Position numbers and translations under genes: made by a program. Source: Thermoanaerobaculia bacterium (GTDB lineage: Bacteria; Acidobacteriota; Thermoanaerobaculia; Multivoradales; Multivoraceae). From it: 64,000 bases of DNA. This document shows, in pieces, positions 29,457 to 38,572 of the stretch. The notes beneath the pieces were generated by a model, which saw only the letters and a list, made by a program, of their open reading frames with translations, was not told where the DNA came from and did no database searches. Within the stretch, counting starts at the first letter, position 1, and every line of letters starts with the position of its first letter. The DNA is taken from assembly GCA_022823665.1 (NCBI GenBank), contig JAJEHN010000009.1, positions 372,001 through 436,000 of the forward strand, written 5' to 3'.

Positions 29457-30077
29457 TCAGGCGGTGGCGCGTGAGGCCGGGATGTCGACGTCCAGGCGCT
29501 GGCCGTGCTCGGTGTCGACCACCGTGATCGATGCCCCCCGGGCCCGCCCCGCACTGTCCCTGTCCAGGAGGAAGAAAAGGTCGCCGACCGGCACCCGGAC
29601 CTCCGATCCCGCCGCCGGGCCGAAGCCGAGGAAGGGCTGGAACTTCGCGTCGATACCGAAGTGGAGTTCCGCCTGTTGCTGCTGCTGGGCGTTGCGGAGG
29701 ATCTGCTCCGCGTCGGCGCTGATCGAGATCTCGAGGTCGTCTGCCGCGAGTGGCGGTCGCTCCATGCCCAGCGCGTCGTGGAGTTCGCCGCTGTCGTACA
29801 TCTCCTTGACGATGTCGCAGCCGCCCAGGAACTCGCCGCCGACGTAGAGCTGCGGGATCGTGGGCCAGTCGGAGAACTCCTTGACGCCCTCGCGAACCTC
29901 GCCATCCGACAGGACGTCGAAGGTCTCGTACTCGGGCAAGACGCGGTTCAGCACCTGGACGACCTGGGCGGAGAAACCGCACTGCGGGGCGGCCGGGCTG
30001 CCCTTCATGAACAGGACGCAGGGGGCGGAACTGACGATGCCCTGGATGCGGGATTCGAGTTCTGAGTCGAGAGACAT
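29457..30077 (-). CDS. Monothiol glutaredoxin (Grx4 type) fused to an A-type-carrier-like domain
   Basis: The track start at 30311 is too early; ATG 30077 (MSLDSELESRIQGIV) gives 206 residues. Residues 1-105 are a CGFS glutaredoxin: APCVLFMKGSPAAPQCGFSAQ with the active-site Cys, then WPTIPQLYVGGEFLGGCDI, the glutathione and cluster-binding region. Residues about 112-200 resemble the HesB/IscA fold (LEISISADAEQIL, ELHFGIDAKFQPFLGFGP, GDLFFLLDRDSAG), but none of the three cluster-binding Cys of A-type carriers is present. It is followed by BolA. Together they probably handle Fe-S cluster transfer or iron sensing. Role of the extra domain is unknown. Confidence 0.85.
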   Translation of the reverse strand: MSLDSELESRIQGIVSSAPCVLFMKGSPAAPQCGFSAQVVQVLNRVLPEYETFDVLSDGEVREGVKEFSDWPTIPQLYVGGEFLGGCDIVKEMYDSGELHDALGMERPPLAADDLEISISADAEQILRNAQQQQQAELHFGIDAKFQPFLGFGPAAGSEVRVPVGDLFFLLDRDSAGRARGASITVVDTEHGQRLDVDIPASRATA

Positions 30078-30189
30078 GGCGGGGGGTTCCTGGGGAAGCG
30101 GACCGTTGGTTCTTGTTGCTACTCTACCGGGTTCACTGCCGACCCGCGACCGCAGAACACTGGGTCGACCGGTCAGGAGACTGCACAGA

Positions 30190-32424
30190 ATGAGCGACTC
30201 TGTCCGGGCCGTCGCCCGCCACCAACCGCCTGAACCAACCTGCATGCGCCGGCGCCTCCCGGCGCTCTGGGTCCTGGCCGCGTGCCTCGCCGCCCTGCCG
30301 GCCCATGCCAACGAATGGACCTCCTGGCGGGGTCCGGACCAGAACGGCTACTCGCCTTCGACCGGCCTGATCGACACCTGGAGCCCGGACGGCGAGAACC
30401 TGATCTGGCGGCAGGACTTCATCGCCCGCTCGACGCCCGTGGTGATGGGCGGCCGCGTCTACGTCAACGGCCGGGCCGGAACGGGCGTCGACCAGCAGGC
30501 CGTCGTCGCGGCCTTCGACGCCGGAACCGGCGAACCGATCTGGGAAAACCGCTACAACCTCTACCTGACCACCGTGGCGATGAACCGGGTCGGCTGGGCT
30601 TCGCTCACCGGCGACCCGGAAACCGGCTACATCTACGCTCAACTCGTCAGCGGTCTCTTCCTCTGCCTCGACCGCGACGGCGAAGTCGTCTGGTCGCGCT
30701 CGCTCAAGGAGGAGCACGGCCGCTTCGAGGGCTACGGCGGCCGTACCGCTTCCGCGGTCATCGACGAGGACCAGGTCATCCTGAACATGATCAACGGCAG
30801 TTGGGGCGCGCAGGGACCGCCGCGCCACCGCTACTACGCCTTCGACAAGCGCACCGGGGCCGTGCGCTGGATGTCGACGCCCGGCGGCAACGTCTACGAC
30901 CGGAACACCCAGTCGGTTCCGGTAGTCGCCGTTATCGACGGCCAGCGCCTGCTGATCGGCGGCAATGCCGACGGCCACATCTACGCGCTGCAGGCGCGGA
31001 CCGGCAGGAAGGTCTGGGAGTTCGAACTGTCAAAGCGCGGCATCAACGTCTCTCCAGTGGTCGACGACGCGGGCCGGGTGTTCGTCTCCCACAGCGAGGA
31101 GAACATCGACGAGGCCACGCTGGGCCGGGTGGTGGCCATCGACGGCACCGGCAGCGGCGACCTCACGGCGAGCGGCGAACTGTGGCGCTGGAACCGGAAC
31201 AAGGCCGGCTTCCCCTCGCCCGCGCTGCACGACGGCCGCGTCTACGTCGTCAACAACCAGGGCAACCTCGCCGCGGTCGAGGCGGCCACCGGCGACGTGC
31301 ACTGGGAGCTCAGCATCGGCACGGTCGGCAAGGCATCGCCCGTGTGGGCCGACGGCAAGCTCTACGTGCCCGAGACGAACGGCCACTTCGCGATCGTCAA
31401 GCCGGGCGCCGACAGCGCGGAGATCCTCGCCCGCCACGAGTTGAGGATGCCGGACGACCGGCGCTACGCGGAGTTCTACGGGTCGCCGGCCATCGCGTAC
31501 GGGCGGATCTACTTCACGACCGAAGAGGGTCTGTATTGCCTGGGCGACGGAGACGCGCCGTTCGAGGTGACGGCTTCAGCTCCGTCCGGCCTCGGTGACG
31601 AGGGGACCGCCGGCGGGCCGGCGGCAACCCTGCTCGTGATCCCGGCCGAAGTGACCGCCAACCCCGGCGAGACTCACGAGTTCCAGGTACAGGCCTTCGA
31701 CGCCAGGGGCCGGGCGCTCGGCCCGGTCGACGCCGCCTGGTCGCTCAGGGGCGTCGACGCCGAGCTCGCCGGATCGAGCGTCACGATCCCCGCCGACGCG
31801 AGCTTCGCCGCCGGCGCGCTGGTCGCAACGAACGGCGACCTCGAAGCCGAGGCGCGGATCCGCGTCTTCCCGCCGTTGCCGTGGAGCGAGGACTTCTCGG
31901 GCGGCAAGCGCGGCCTCTGGATCGGCGGCGGCCGCTACGACGTCACGGAAGAAGAGGGCAACAGCATCCTCATCAAGCCGGTTGCCGAACGCGGCCTGTT
32001 GCGTTCGCCCCTGCTGATCGGTCCACCCAGCCTCGGCGGCTACACCATCCAGGCCGATGTCCGCCTCTCGCAGAAGGGCCGCCGCAAGTCGGACGCGGGG
32101 CTCATCAACAGCGGCTACATCCTGGACCTGCTCGGCATTCACCAGCGCCTGCAGATCAGGTCCTGGTCGGCCCAGCTCCGGGTCGAGGCGACGACCGACC
32201 TCGAGGTCGAAATGGACACCTGGTACACGATGAAGCTGCGTGTCGAGAGCGCCGGCGACACGGCCACGATCCGCGGCAAGGTCTGGCCGCGCGGCGCCGA
32301 CGAGCCCGGCGAGTGGACCGTCACCGCCGAGGATCCCCATCCGATCCGAAGCGGCTCCCCCGGCCTGCTCGGCTACTCGCCGTCGGTGGTCTCCTACGAC
32401 AACGTGCTGATCACGGCCAACTGA
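30190..32424 (+). CDS. Secreted PQQ-like quinoprotein propeller with Ig-like and LamG-like C-terminal domains
   Basis: The product has a signal peptide (LPALWVLAACLAALPAHA) and begins the mature part with WTSWRGPDQNGYSPSTGLID, the usual opening of PQQ-type outer-membrane propellers. Blades with W-docking motifs (GEPIWENRYN, TGRKVWEFELS, ATGDVHWELS) run to about residue 450. A short Ig-like region follows, then a concanavalin/LamG-like module from PWSEDFSGGKRGLWIGGG to the end. AGGAG lies ten bases before ATG 30190, giving 744 residues; ATG 30244 would give a more usual signal peptide but has no ribosome site. It heads the sugar operon with 28 bases to the next gene. PQQ binding is not certain. 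Confidence 0.75.
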   Translation: MSDSVRAVARHQPPEPTCMRRRLPALWVLAACLAALPAHANEWTSWRGPDQNGYSPSTGLIDTWSPDGENLIWRQDFIARSTPVVMGGRVYVNGRAGTGVDQQAVVAAFDAGTGEPIWENRYNLYLTTVAMNRVGWASLTGDPETGYIYAQLVSGLFLCLDRDGEVVWSRSLKEEHGRFEGYGGRTASAVIDEDQVILNMINGSWGAQGPPRHRYYAFDKRTGAVRWMSTPGGNVYDRNTQSVPVVAVIDGQRLLIGGNADGHIYALQARTGRKVWEFELSKRGINVSPVVDDAGRVFVSHSEENIDEATLGRVVAIDGTGSGDLTASGELWRWNRNKAGFPSPALHDGRVYVVNNQGNLAAVEAATGDVHWELSIGTVGKASPVWADGKLYVPETNGHFAIVKPGADSAEILARHELRMPDDRRYAEFYGSPAIAYGRIYFTTEEGLYCLGDGDAPFEVTASAPSGLGDEGTAGGPAATLLVIPAEVTANPGETHEFQVQAFDARGRALGPVDAAWSLRGVDAELAGSSVTIPADASFAAGALVATNGDLEAEARIRVFPPLPWSEDFSGGKRGLWIGGGRYDVTEEEGNSILIKPVAERGLLRSPLLIGPPSLGGYTIQADVRLSQKGRRKSDAGLINSGYILDLLGIHQRLQIRSWSAQLRVEATTDLEVEMDTWYTMKLRVESAGDTATIRGKVWPRGADEPGEWTVTAEDPHPIRSGSPGLLGYSPSVVSYDNVLITAN

Positions 32425-32452
32425 CCGGGGGCCCAAAGCCGGAGGGAGCGCG

Positions 32453-33610
32453 ATGGAACGGAAGATCCGCATGGGCATGGTCGGGGGCGGTCAGGGAGCC
32501 TTCATCGGCGCCGTGCACCGGATGGCCGCCGGGTTGGACGGGCTGATCGAACTGGCCTGCGGCGCCTTCAGTTCGGACCCGGAACGCTCGCGGGCGTCCG
32601 GCGCCGAGTTCTTCCTGCCCCCGGAACGCTGCTACGGCACCTACCAGGAGATGATGCAGCGCGAGGCCGCCCTGGACCAGAACGAGCGGATGGACTTCGT
32701 CTCCATCGTCACCCCCAACCACATGCACTTCCCGGTTGCGAAAGCCGCCCTCGAGGCCGGCTTCCACGTGATGAGCGACAAGCCGATGACGAAGTCGGCG
32801 GCCGAGGCCGAAGCCCTGGTCGAGCTCGTGGAGCGGACCGGCCTGGTCTTCGGCCTGACCCACAACTACACCGGCTATCCGATGGTCAAGGAAGCCCGCC
32901 ACCGGGTCCGCAGCGGGCAGCTCGGCGAGATCCGGAAGATCGTCGTCGAGTATCCGCAGGGCTGGCTCGCCACCAAACTCGAGTCGGAAGGTCAGAAGCA
33001 GGCGGACTGGCGCACGGACCCGGAACGCGCCGGTATCAGTTGCTGCATCGGCGACATCGGCACGCACGCCGAGAACCTGGCCGAGGCGATCACCGGGCTG
33101 CGGATCGATTCGCTGTGCGCCGACCTGACAACCTTCGTCGACGGCAGGCCCCTCGAGGACGACGGTAACGTCCTGCTGCGCTTCGACAACGGCGCGCGCG
33201 GCGTCCTCTACGCCTCCCAGATCTCGATCGACGAGGAGAACGCCCTGGCCATCCGGGTCTACGGCGAGTCGGGCGGCCTGGAGTGGCGCCAGGAAGAGCC
33301 GAACACGCTGATCCTGAAGTGGCTCGACCGACCGCGCGAGGTCCTGCGCACCTCCGGCCAGGGGCTGTCCGACGACGCGGCGGCCCACACCCGCCTGCCC
33401 GCCGGTCATCCCGAGGGCTTCCTCGAGGCCTTCGCCAACCTGTACCGGAACTTCGCGATGACCGTCGACTGCCGGCGCCGCGGCGCCGAGCCCGACGCAA
33501 CGATGCTCGACTTCCCCACCGTCTACGACGGCCTGCGCGGAATGCAGTTCATCGAGACGGTCGTCGCGAGCAGCGAGAGCGACCAGAAGTGGCTCCACAT
33601 GCCGGCCTGA
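32453..33610 (+). CDS. Gfo/Idh/MocA family NAD(P)-dependent oxidoreductase
   Basis: The 385-residue cytosolic enzyme opens with the dinucleotide fold [20 protein letters not shown] and has the family signature [19 protein letters not shown], where the Lys of the DKP motif sits in the active site, and [14 protein letters not shown] with the catalytic Asp/His pair. These enzymes oxidise or epimerise sugars, inositols or their derivatives. A clear ribosome site (GGAGGGAG) precedes the ATG. It is followed by a TIM-barrel isomerase/epimerase and xylAB, so it probably feeds a less common sugar into this route. Confidence 0.88.
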   Translation: MERKIRMGMVGGGQGAFIGAVHRMAAGLDGLIELACGAFSSDPERSRASGAEFFLPPERCYGTYQEMMQREAALDQNERMDFVSIVTPNHMHFPVAKAALEAGFHVMSDKPMTKSAAEAEALVELVERTGLVFGLTHNYTGYPMVKEARHRVRSGQLGEIRKIVVEYPQGWLATKLESEGQKQADWRTDPERAGISCCIGDIGTHAENLAEAITGLRIDSLCADLTTFVDGRPLEDDGNVLLRFDNGARGVLYASQISIDEENALAIRVYGESGGLEWRQEEPNTLILKWLDRPREVLRTSGQGLSDDAAAHTRLPAGHPEGFLEAFANLYRNFAMTVDCRRRGAEPDATMLDFPTVYDGLRGMQFIETVVASSESDQKWLHMPA

Positions 33611-33638
33611 GGCGGCAGTAACCCCTAGGAGACGTACC

Positions 33639-34634
33639 GTGGCCCGACCCGTAACCCTGTTCACCGGCCAGTGGGCCGACCTGCCCGTCGCCGACCTCTG
33701 CCCCCTGGCCCGGGACCTCGGCTATGACGGCGTGGAGCTCGCCTGCTGGGGCGACCACGTGGAGGTCGACCGCTGCGATCGAGCCTACGCGTCTTCCCGA
33801 CGTGAGCTGCTCGCCTCGAACGATCTCGAACTCCACGCGATCAGCAACCATCTGGTCGGCCAGGCGGTCTGCGACCGGATCGACGCCCGCCACGAGGCGA
33901 TCCTGCCGCCCCACGTCTGGGGCGACGGCGATCCGGAGGACGTCCGCAAGCGCGCCGCCGACGAGATGATCCGTACCGGGGAAGCCGCGAAGGCCCTGGG
34001 GCTCTCGGTCGTCAACGGCTTCACCGGCAGCTCGATCTGGCACCTGCTCTACTCCTTCCCGCCGGTGCCGCCTTCGATGATCGACGACGGCTTCGCCGAC
34101 TTCGCGGCCCGCTGGACGCCGATCCTCGACGCCTACCGGGAGCTCGGCGTGCGCTTCGGCCTGGAGGTCCACCCGACCGAGATCGCCTTCGACTCGGTGA
34201 GCGCGGAGCGCGCCATCGAGGCCCTGGGCGGTCACCCCGCGTTCGGCTTCAACTACGATCCGAGCCATCTCGGCTACCAGGGCGTCGACTACGTCGACTT
34301 CATCCGCCGCTTCAGCGACCGCATCTTCCACGTCCACATCAAGGACGCCTGGTGGTCGGACCAGCCGAAGCCCTGCGGAGTGTTCGGCGGGCACACGGGT
34401 TTCGGCGACCACCGCCGGTTCTGGGACTTCCGGTCGCCCGGCCGCGGCTCGGTCGACTTCGAGGAGATCATCCGGGCGCTGAACGACATCGGCTACGACG
34501 GGCCGCTCTCGATCGAGTGGGAAGACTCCGGCATGGACCGCGAGCACGGCGCCGCCGAAGCGGCCGAGTTCGTCAGGGCGCTCGACTTCGCCCCCTCCGA
34601 GATCGCCTTCGACGCCGCCTTCGAAGACAACTGA
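33639..34634 (+). CDS. Sugar phosphate isomerase/epimerase (xylose isomerase-like TIM barrel)
   Basis: The 331-residue protein belongs to the AP-endonuclease-2/xylose-isomerase-like TIM barrel family. Metal-ligand strands are visible: [12 protein letters not shown] (Glu), [17 protein letters not shown] (Asp/His), HVHIKDAWW (His/Asp) and [10 protein letters not shown] (Glu). The start is GTG after AGGAGA. Pairing with a Gfo/Idh/MocA enzyme is typical of operons for keto-sugar or inositol metabolism. Precise substrate is unknown. Confidence 0.85.
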   Translation: MARPVTLFTGQWADLPVADLCPLARDLGYDGVELACWGDHVEVDRCDRAYASSRRELLASNDLELHAISNHLVGQAVCDRIDARHEAILPPHVWGDGDPEDVRKRAADEMIRTGEAAKALGLSVVNGFTGSSIWHLLYSFPPVPPSMIDDGFADFAARWTPILDAYRELGVRFGLEVHPTEIAFDSVSAERAIEALGGHPAFGFNYDPSHLGYQGVDYVDFIRRFSDRIFHVHIKDAWWSDQPKPCGVFGGHTGFGDHRRFWDFRSPGRGSVDFEEIIRALNDIGYDGPLSIEWEDSGMDREHGAAEAAEFVRALDFAPSEIAFDAAFEDN

Positions 34635-34658
34635 CGGACCGGCGGAGCGAGCCCAGAG

Positions 34659-36002
34659 ATGACGCCCTTCTTCCCCGAGGTCACCAAGCCGATCCCCTTC
34701 CACGGGCCGGACAGCCGCGAGCCGCTGGCGTTCAAGTACTACGACCGCGACCGGAAGGTCGGCAACCGGACGATGGAGCGGCACCTGAAGTTCGCCGTCG
34801 CCTGGTGGCACACGTTCAAGGGCGGCGGCCAGGATCCCTTCGGGCCGGATCCCGTGTACGACCGGCCCTGGAACCACGCGCCGACGGAGATCGAAGTCGC
34901 CGTCCGCACCCTGAACGCGGCGTTCGAGTTCTTCACCAAGCTCGGGGTGCGTTACTACTGCTTCCACGACCGGGACATCGCCCCGGAAGGCCGGTCGATC
35001 GCCGAGAGCAACGAGTACCTCGAGGAGATCGTCCAACTCGCCAGGATCCGGCAGCGGGAGACCGGCGTCAAACTGCTCTGGGGCACCGCCAACCTGTTCG
35101 GCCACCCGCGCTACACGCACGGCGCGGCGACCAACCCCGATCCCCGCGTCTTCGCCCACGCCGCCGCCCAGGTGCGCCGCGCGATCGACGCGACGATCGC
35201 ACTCGGAGGCACCGGCTACGTGTTCTGGGGCGGCCGCGAGGGCTACACGTCCCTGATCAACACGGACATGCGCCGCGAGCGCGAGCAGATGGCCGCCTTC
35301 CTGCGGCTCGCCGTCGACTACGCGCGCCGCCTGGGCTTCAAGGGCAAGTTCTTCCTCGAACCCAAGGCGAAGGAACCGTCGGTCCACCAGTACGACTTCG
35401 ACTGCGGCCACTGCCTGAACTTCCTGCGCGAGTTCGACCTGACGGACGACTTCCTGCTGAACGTCGAGGCGAACCACGCGACCCTGGCCACCCATTCGTT
35501 CGAGCACGAGCTGGCGACGGCGGCGGGCGCCCGCATGCTCGGCAGCGTCGACATCAACCGCGGCCTCGAGGGTGTCGGCTGGGACACGGACAACTTCGCG
35601 ATGAGCCTGCGCGAGTGCGTCCTGGCACTGCTCATCATCCGCGGTCAGGGCGGGCTGCGCTGGGGCGGTCTGAACTTCGACGCCAAGGTTCGGCGCGGCT
35701 CCTTCGACACCGTGGACCTGTTCTACGCCCACGTCGCCTCGATGGACATCTTCGCCAGGGCGCTGCTGATCGTCGAGCGCATCCGGAAGGACGGCGTTCT
35801 CGGCCTCGCCGGCAAGCGGATCCGGCAACGCTACGCCGGCTACCGCCGCGGCCTGGGACGCAAGGCGCTCGCGGGCGACACGACTCTCGAGGAACTGGAA
35901 CAGTGGGCCGGCAGCCTCGGCGAGCCGCCCAAGACGAGCGGCCGCCAGGAAGAGCTCGAGAGCATCCTGAACGACTACCTGTACAGCACCCGCATCGAGT
36001 GA
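34659..36002 (+). CDS. xylA: Xylose isomerase
   Basis: This enzyme converts D-xylose to D-xylulose using two divalent metal ions. The 447-residue length matches the class II form. Family motifs are present: YYCFHDRDIAPEG with the catalytic His, LLWGTANLFGHPRYTHGAATNPD, TGYVFWGGREGYTSLINTD with metal-binding Glu, FLEPKAKEP with the catalytic Lys, and NVEANHATLATHSFEHEL. Its stop overlaps the xylulokinase start by four bases. Confidence 0.97.
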   Translation: MTPFFPEVTKPIPFHGPDSREPLAFKYYDRDRKVGNRTMERHLKFAVAWWHTFKGGGQDPFGPDPVYDRPWNHAPTEIEVAVRTLNAAFEFFTKLGVRYYCFHDRDIAPEGRSIAESNEYLEEIVQLARIRQRETGVKLLWGTANLFGHPRYTHGAATNPDPRVFAHAAAQVRRAIDATIALGGTGYVFWGGREGYTSLINTDMRREREQMAAFLRLAVDYARRLGFKGKFFLEPKAKEPSVHQYDFDCGHCLNFLREFDLTDDFLLNVEANHATLATHSFEHELATAAGARMLGSVDINRGLEGVGWDTDNFAMSLRECVLALLIIRGQGGLRWGGLNFDAKVRRGSFDTVDLFYAHVASMDIFARALLIVERIRKDGVLGLAGKRIRQRYAGYRRGLGRKALAGDTTLEELEQWAGSLGEPPKTSGRQEELESILNDYLYSTRIE

Positions 36003-37600
36003 GCGGCGGCGCCTTCTACCTCGGGATCGATGTCGGTACGCAGAGTCTGACGGCGCTTCTGGTCGAGGTCCCGCCAGCGGGCGGCGACGGCGACGATCGG
36101 GCCAGGGGCATCGTCGCCCGGGCCGGGGTGCACTACGACTCGGAGTTACCGGCGTACGGCACCGTCAACGGCCAGCTTCCGAACGACGACCCGGCGATCG
36201 GCCGGGTGCCGCCGTGCATGTGGCTCGACGCCCTGGATCTGGCGTTCGAGAAGCTGGGCGCCGAAGCCTGCCGCGATGTACGCGGCGTATCGGTGTCCGG
36301 CCAGCAGCACGGTTCCGTCTATCTGCGAGCCGGGGTCGAGGCCGTACTTCAGTCTCTGACTCCGAAGCAGAGCCTCGCCGCGCAGATCGAGCCCGTCCTG
36401 TCCCGCAGCGAAGCGCCAATCTGGACCGACTCCTCAACCACACAGGAATGCGCAGAGATCCGGCACACACTCGGCGGCGCCGCAGCGACAGCCGAACTGA
36501 CCGGTAGCGACACCTTCGAGCGCTTCACCGGCCCCCAGATCCGCCGCTTCGCCCGGACCGACCCGGAAGCCTGGGCCGATACGGCCCACGTCTGCCTGGT
36601 CAGTTCCTTCGTCACGTCGGTACTGACCGGCAGGGTCGCCCCGATCGACCACGGCGATGGCTCGGGCATGAACCTGCTCGACATCCGGCGGCTTGAATGG
36701 TCCGAGGCCGCGATGACCGCGACGGCCGAGGGTCTCGACCGCAGGCTCGCCCCGCCCTGTCCGCCGTGGACGGTAGTCGGCCACATCGCTCCCTGTTTCG
36801 TCTCGCGCCATGGCCTGCCGGCCTCGGCCCAGGTCGTCGCCGGCTCGGGCGACAACCCCTGCTCCCTCGTCGGCGTCGGCGTCCGCGAACCGGGCGAAGC
36901 GGTCCTCAGTCTGGGTACGAGCGACACGTACTTCGGGCTTCTGAAAGAGGTCGCCGTCGACCCGGACGCCAACGGCCACGTGTTCATCGCGCCGAACGGT
37001 CACCCGATGAGCCTGATCTGTTTCCGCAACGGCTCACTCGCACGCGAAGCCGTCCGCGACCGCTTCGGACTCGACTGGCCAGGCTTCGACGCCGCCCTGC
37101 GGTCGACGCCGCCGGGCAACGATGGGTTCATGATGCTGCCCTGGTTCGAGCCCGAGATCGTGCCGCGCGTGGCGGCGCCCCGCGTCGTGCGGCTGGGCGG
37201 ACTGACCGACGGGCCCGAACATGCCGCCCGGAGCTGCCGCGCCGTCGTCGAAGGCCAGTTCCTGTCCGTGCGCCTCAACTCCGAGTGGATGGCGACCCGG
37301 CCGACCCGAATCGTGGCTACCGGCGGCGGCTCCCGGAACCGCGAACTCCTGCAGATCGCCGCCGATGTTCTGGGTTGCCGCGTCGAGAGCCTTGAGGTCT
37401 CCGACGGCGCCGCCCTCGGCGCCGCCCTGCGCGCCACCGGCCGCCGATTCTGCCCACTGCCCCCGATCGGCGAACCTGGTCCTTCCGTCGAACCGCGGCC
37501 CGAAGCAGCGGCCATTTACGACCGCTTGCTGCCGCGCTACGCCGAGGCTCAAGGCCAGGCCCTGAGCCCCGCTACTCCAGCGCCCCGTACAGCTCCCTGA
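35999..37600 (+). CDS. xylB: Xylulokinase (FGGY family)
   Basis: The track ORF begins inside xylA in another frame; GTG 35999, overlapping the xylA stop, gives 533 residues. The FGGY kinase phosphorylates D-xylulose to xylulose 5-phosphate. Visible features are the N-terminal phosphate loop FYLGIDVGTQSLTALLVEV, VSVSGQQHG-like VSGQQHGSVYLR, the catalytic region VVAGSGDNPCSLVG and LSLGTSDTYFG, and the adenosine-site GGGSRNRELLQIAADVLG. The last 29 bases overlap the convergent DUF3014 gene. The C-terminal tail is Pro/Ala-rich. Confidence 0.93.
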   Translation: MSGGAFYLGIDVGTQSLTALLVEVPPAGGDGDDRARGIVARAGVHYDSELPAYGTVNGQLPNDDPAIGRVPPCMWLDALDLAFEKLGAEACRDVRGVSVSGQQHGSVYLRAGVEAVLQSLTPKQSLAAQIEPVLSRSEAPIWTDSSTTQECAEIRHTLGGAAATAELTGSDTFERFTGPQIRRFARTDPEAWADTAHVCLVSSFVTSVLTGRVAPIDHGDGSGMNLLDIRRLEWSEAAMTATAEGLDRRLAPPCPPWTVVGHIAPCFVSRHGLPASAQVVAGSGDNPCSLVGVGVREPGEAVLSLGTSDTYFGLLKEVAVDPDANGHVFIAPNGHPMSLICFRNGSLAREAVRDRFGLDWPGFDAALRSTPPGNDGFMMLPWFEPEIVPRVAAPRVVRLGGLTDGPEHAARSCRAVVEGQFLSVRLNSEWMATRPTRIVATGGGSRNRELLQIAADVLGCRVESLEVSDGAALGAALRATGRRFCPLPPIGEPGPSVEPRPEAAAIYDRLLPRYAEAQGQALSPATPAPRTAP

Positions 37601-38498
37601 CCTTGGACCGAACCCGCTCGCCGTTGTCCGGCCCGAGGCGCAACAGCAGCTTCTGAGCCGGGTTCAGGCCCTCGAGCCCGGAATCGACGTACTCGAAGCT
37701 GATCACCCGCAAACGAAGCTCGGGCGGCCCGTCCGGAATCGGCGTCGCCAACAGCTTGGTCACGGCGAGTTCGAGCGTGTCGCCGAACTCGCCCGGATAC
37801 CCGAGTTCGTCGTGCGCCCGCTCGAGCAGCGGCTCGAGCCGCTCGTAGGCGCCGGCCGCGCCGGCGACGTCGATCGAATCGAACACTTCAACGGCCAGGT
37901 CGTAGCGGCGGTAGCTCGTCTCCGCCGGATAGAAGCGCTGCCCGCGCCGGACGACGCTGAAGCCGTCCTCAGGCCGCAGAGGCTCCAGACCGTTCTGGGG
38001 CGGCTCGTCGTAGGCGACGGCGCCTACGGACCGCACGAAACTGATCGTCAGTTCCTCGGGCGCGAGCCAGGCGAGCCACTCCGCGTGCCGGGACAGAGCG
38101 CCGACGATCTCCCGAACCAGGGAGTCGCTCCCGGCCAGGTCCGGCAGGGGCTCGGGCTCCGGCTCCGTCGCCGCGGCGGGCGGTTCGGCATCCGCCGCCG
38201 GTTCGGGGGCCGCCGCCTCGACAGCGGCCGGAGCCTCCGCAGCGCCTTCGCCGTCCGAACCCGCCCCGCGGCTGGTGTACCACCACCAGAGGACGACGGC
38301 AGCGCCGATCGCGATCAAGCCCGCGATGACGATGACCGCCACCGTGCCGGAACGTTCGGCAGGCTCGTCTTCAGAGGCGCCGTCCCCCTCCCCGCTCAGG
38401 TCCAGGGGGAGATCGAAGCGCGGACCGCCAACGTCCGGCTCGTGCTCCTCCGGCAACGTCTCCTCAGGCCGATCCCCGCCCGTGGGCTTGTCGTCCAT
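37572..38498 (-). CDS. DUF3014 family membrane-anchored protein
   Basis: The 308-residue protein has an acidic cytosolic N-terminus, one membrane helix (VAVIVIAGLIAIGAAVVLWWW, about 52-72), an Ala/Glu/Pro linker, and a C-terminal DUF3014 domain. The domain shows the family pattern LAGSDSLVREIVGALSRH, LRPEDGFSVV, SYRRYDLAVEVFDSID and NPAQKLLLRLGPDNGERV. The function of DUF3014 is unknown. ATG 38498 is preceded by TACACT at six bases, suggesting a leaderless mRNA. The 3' end overlaps xylB by 29 bases in opposite orientation. Confidence 0.85.
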   Translation of the reverse strand: MDDKPTGGDRPEETLPEEHEPDVGGPRFDLPLDLSGEGDGASEDEPAERSGTVAVIVIAGLIAIGAAVVLWWWYTSRGAGSDGEGAAEAPAAVEAAAPEPAADAEPPAAATEPEPEPLPDLAGSDSLVREIVGALSRHAEWLAWLAPEELTISFVRSVGAVAYDEPPQNGLEPLRPEDGFSVVRRGQRFYPAETSYRRYDLAVEVFDSIDVAGAAGAYERLEPLLERAHDELGYPGEFGDTLELAVTKLLATPIPDGPPELRLRVISFEYVDSGLEGLNPAQKLLLRLGPDNGERVRSKVRELYGALE

Positions 38499-38504
38499 TG
38501 CGAC

Positions 38505-38510
38505 AGTGTA
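38505..38510 (-). promoter_or_regulatory. -10-like TACACT directly before the DUF3014 start
   Basis: On the minus strand TACACT is separated from ATG 38498 by six bases, and ATGACG lies 16 bases further upstream as a possible -35. There is no room for a ribosome binding site, so the transcript would be leaderless. Confidence 0.4.
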
Positions 38511-38572
38511 ACCCCTCGGATCCGGCCGTCATTCCGGCGTCGCGGCGCGGCGACCGCGAGGCGTCGCCCGGC

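Noticed and set aside
34352-35998. N-terminal half of the 1082-residue ORF upstream of xylB
   Set aside because: It is an out-of-frame reading of the TIM-barrel and xylA genes; only the part from GTG 35999 is protein-like.
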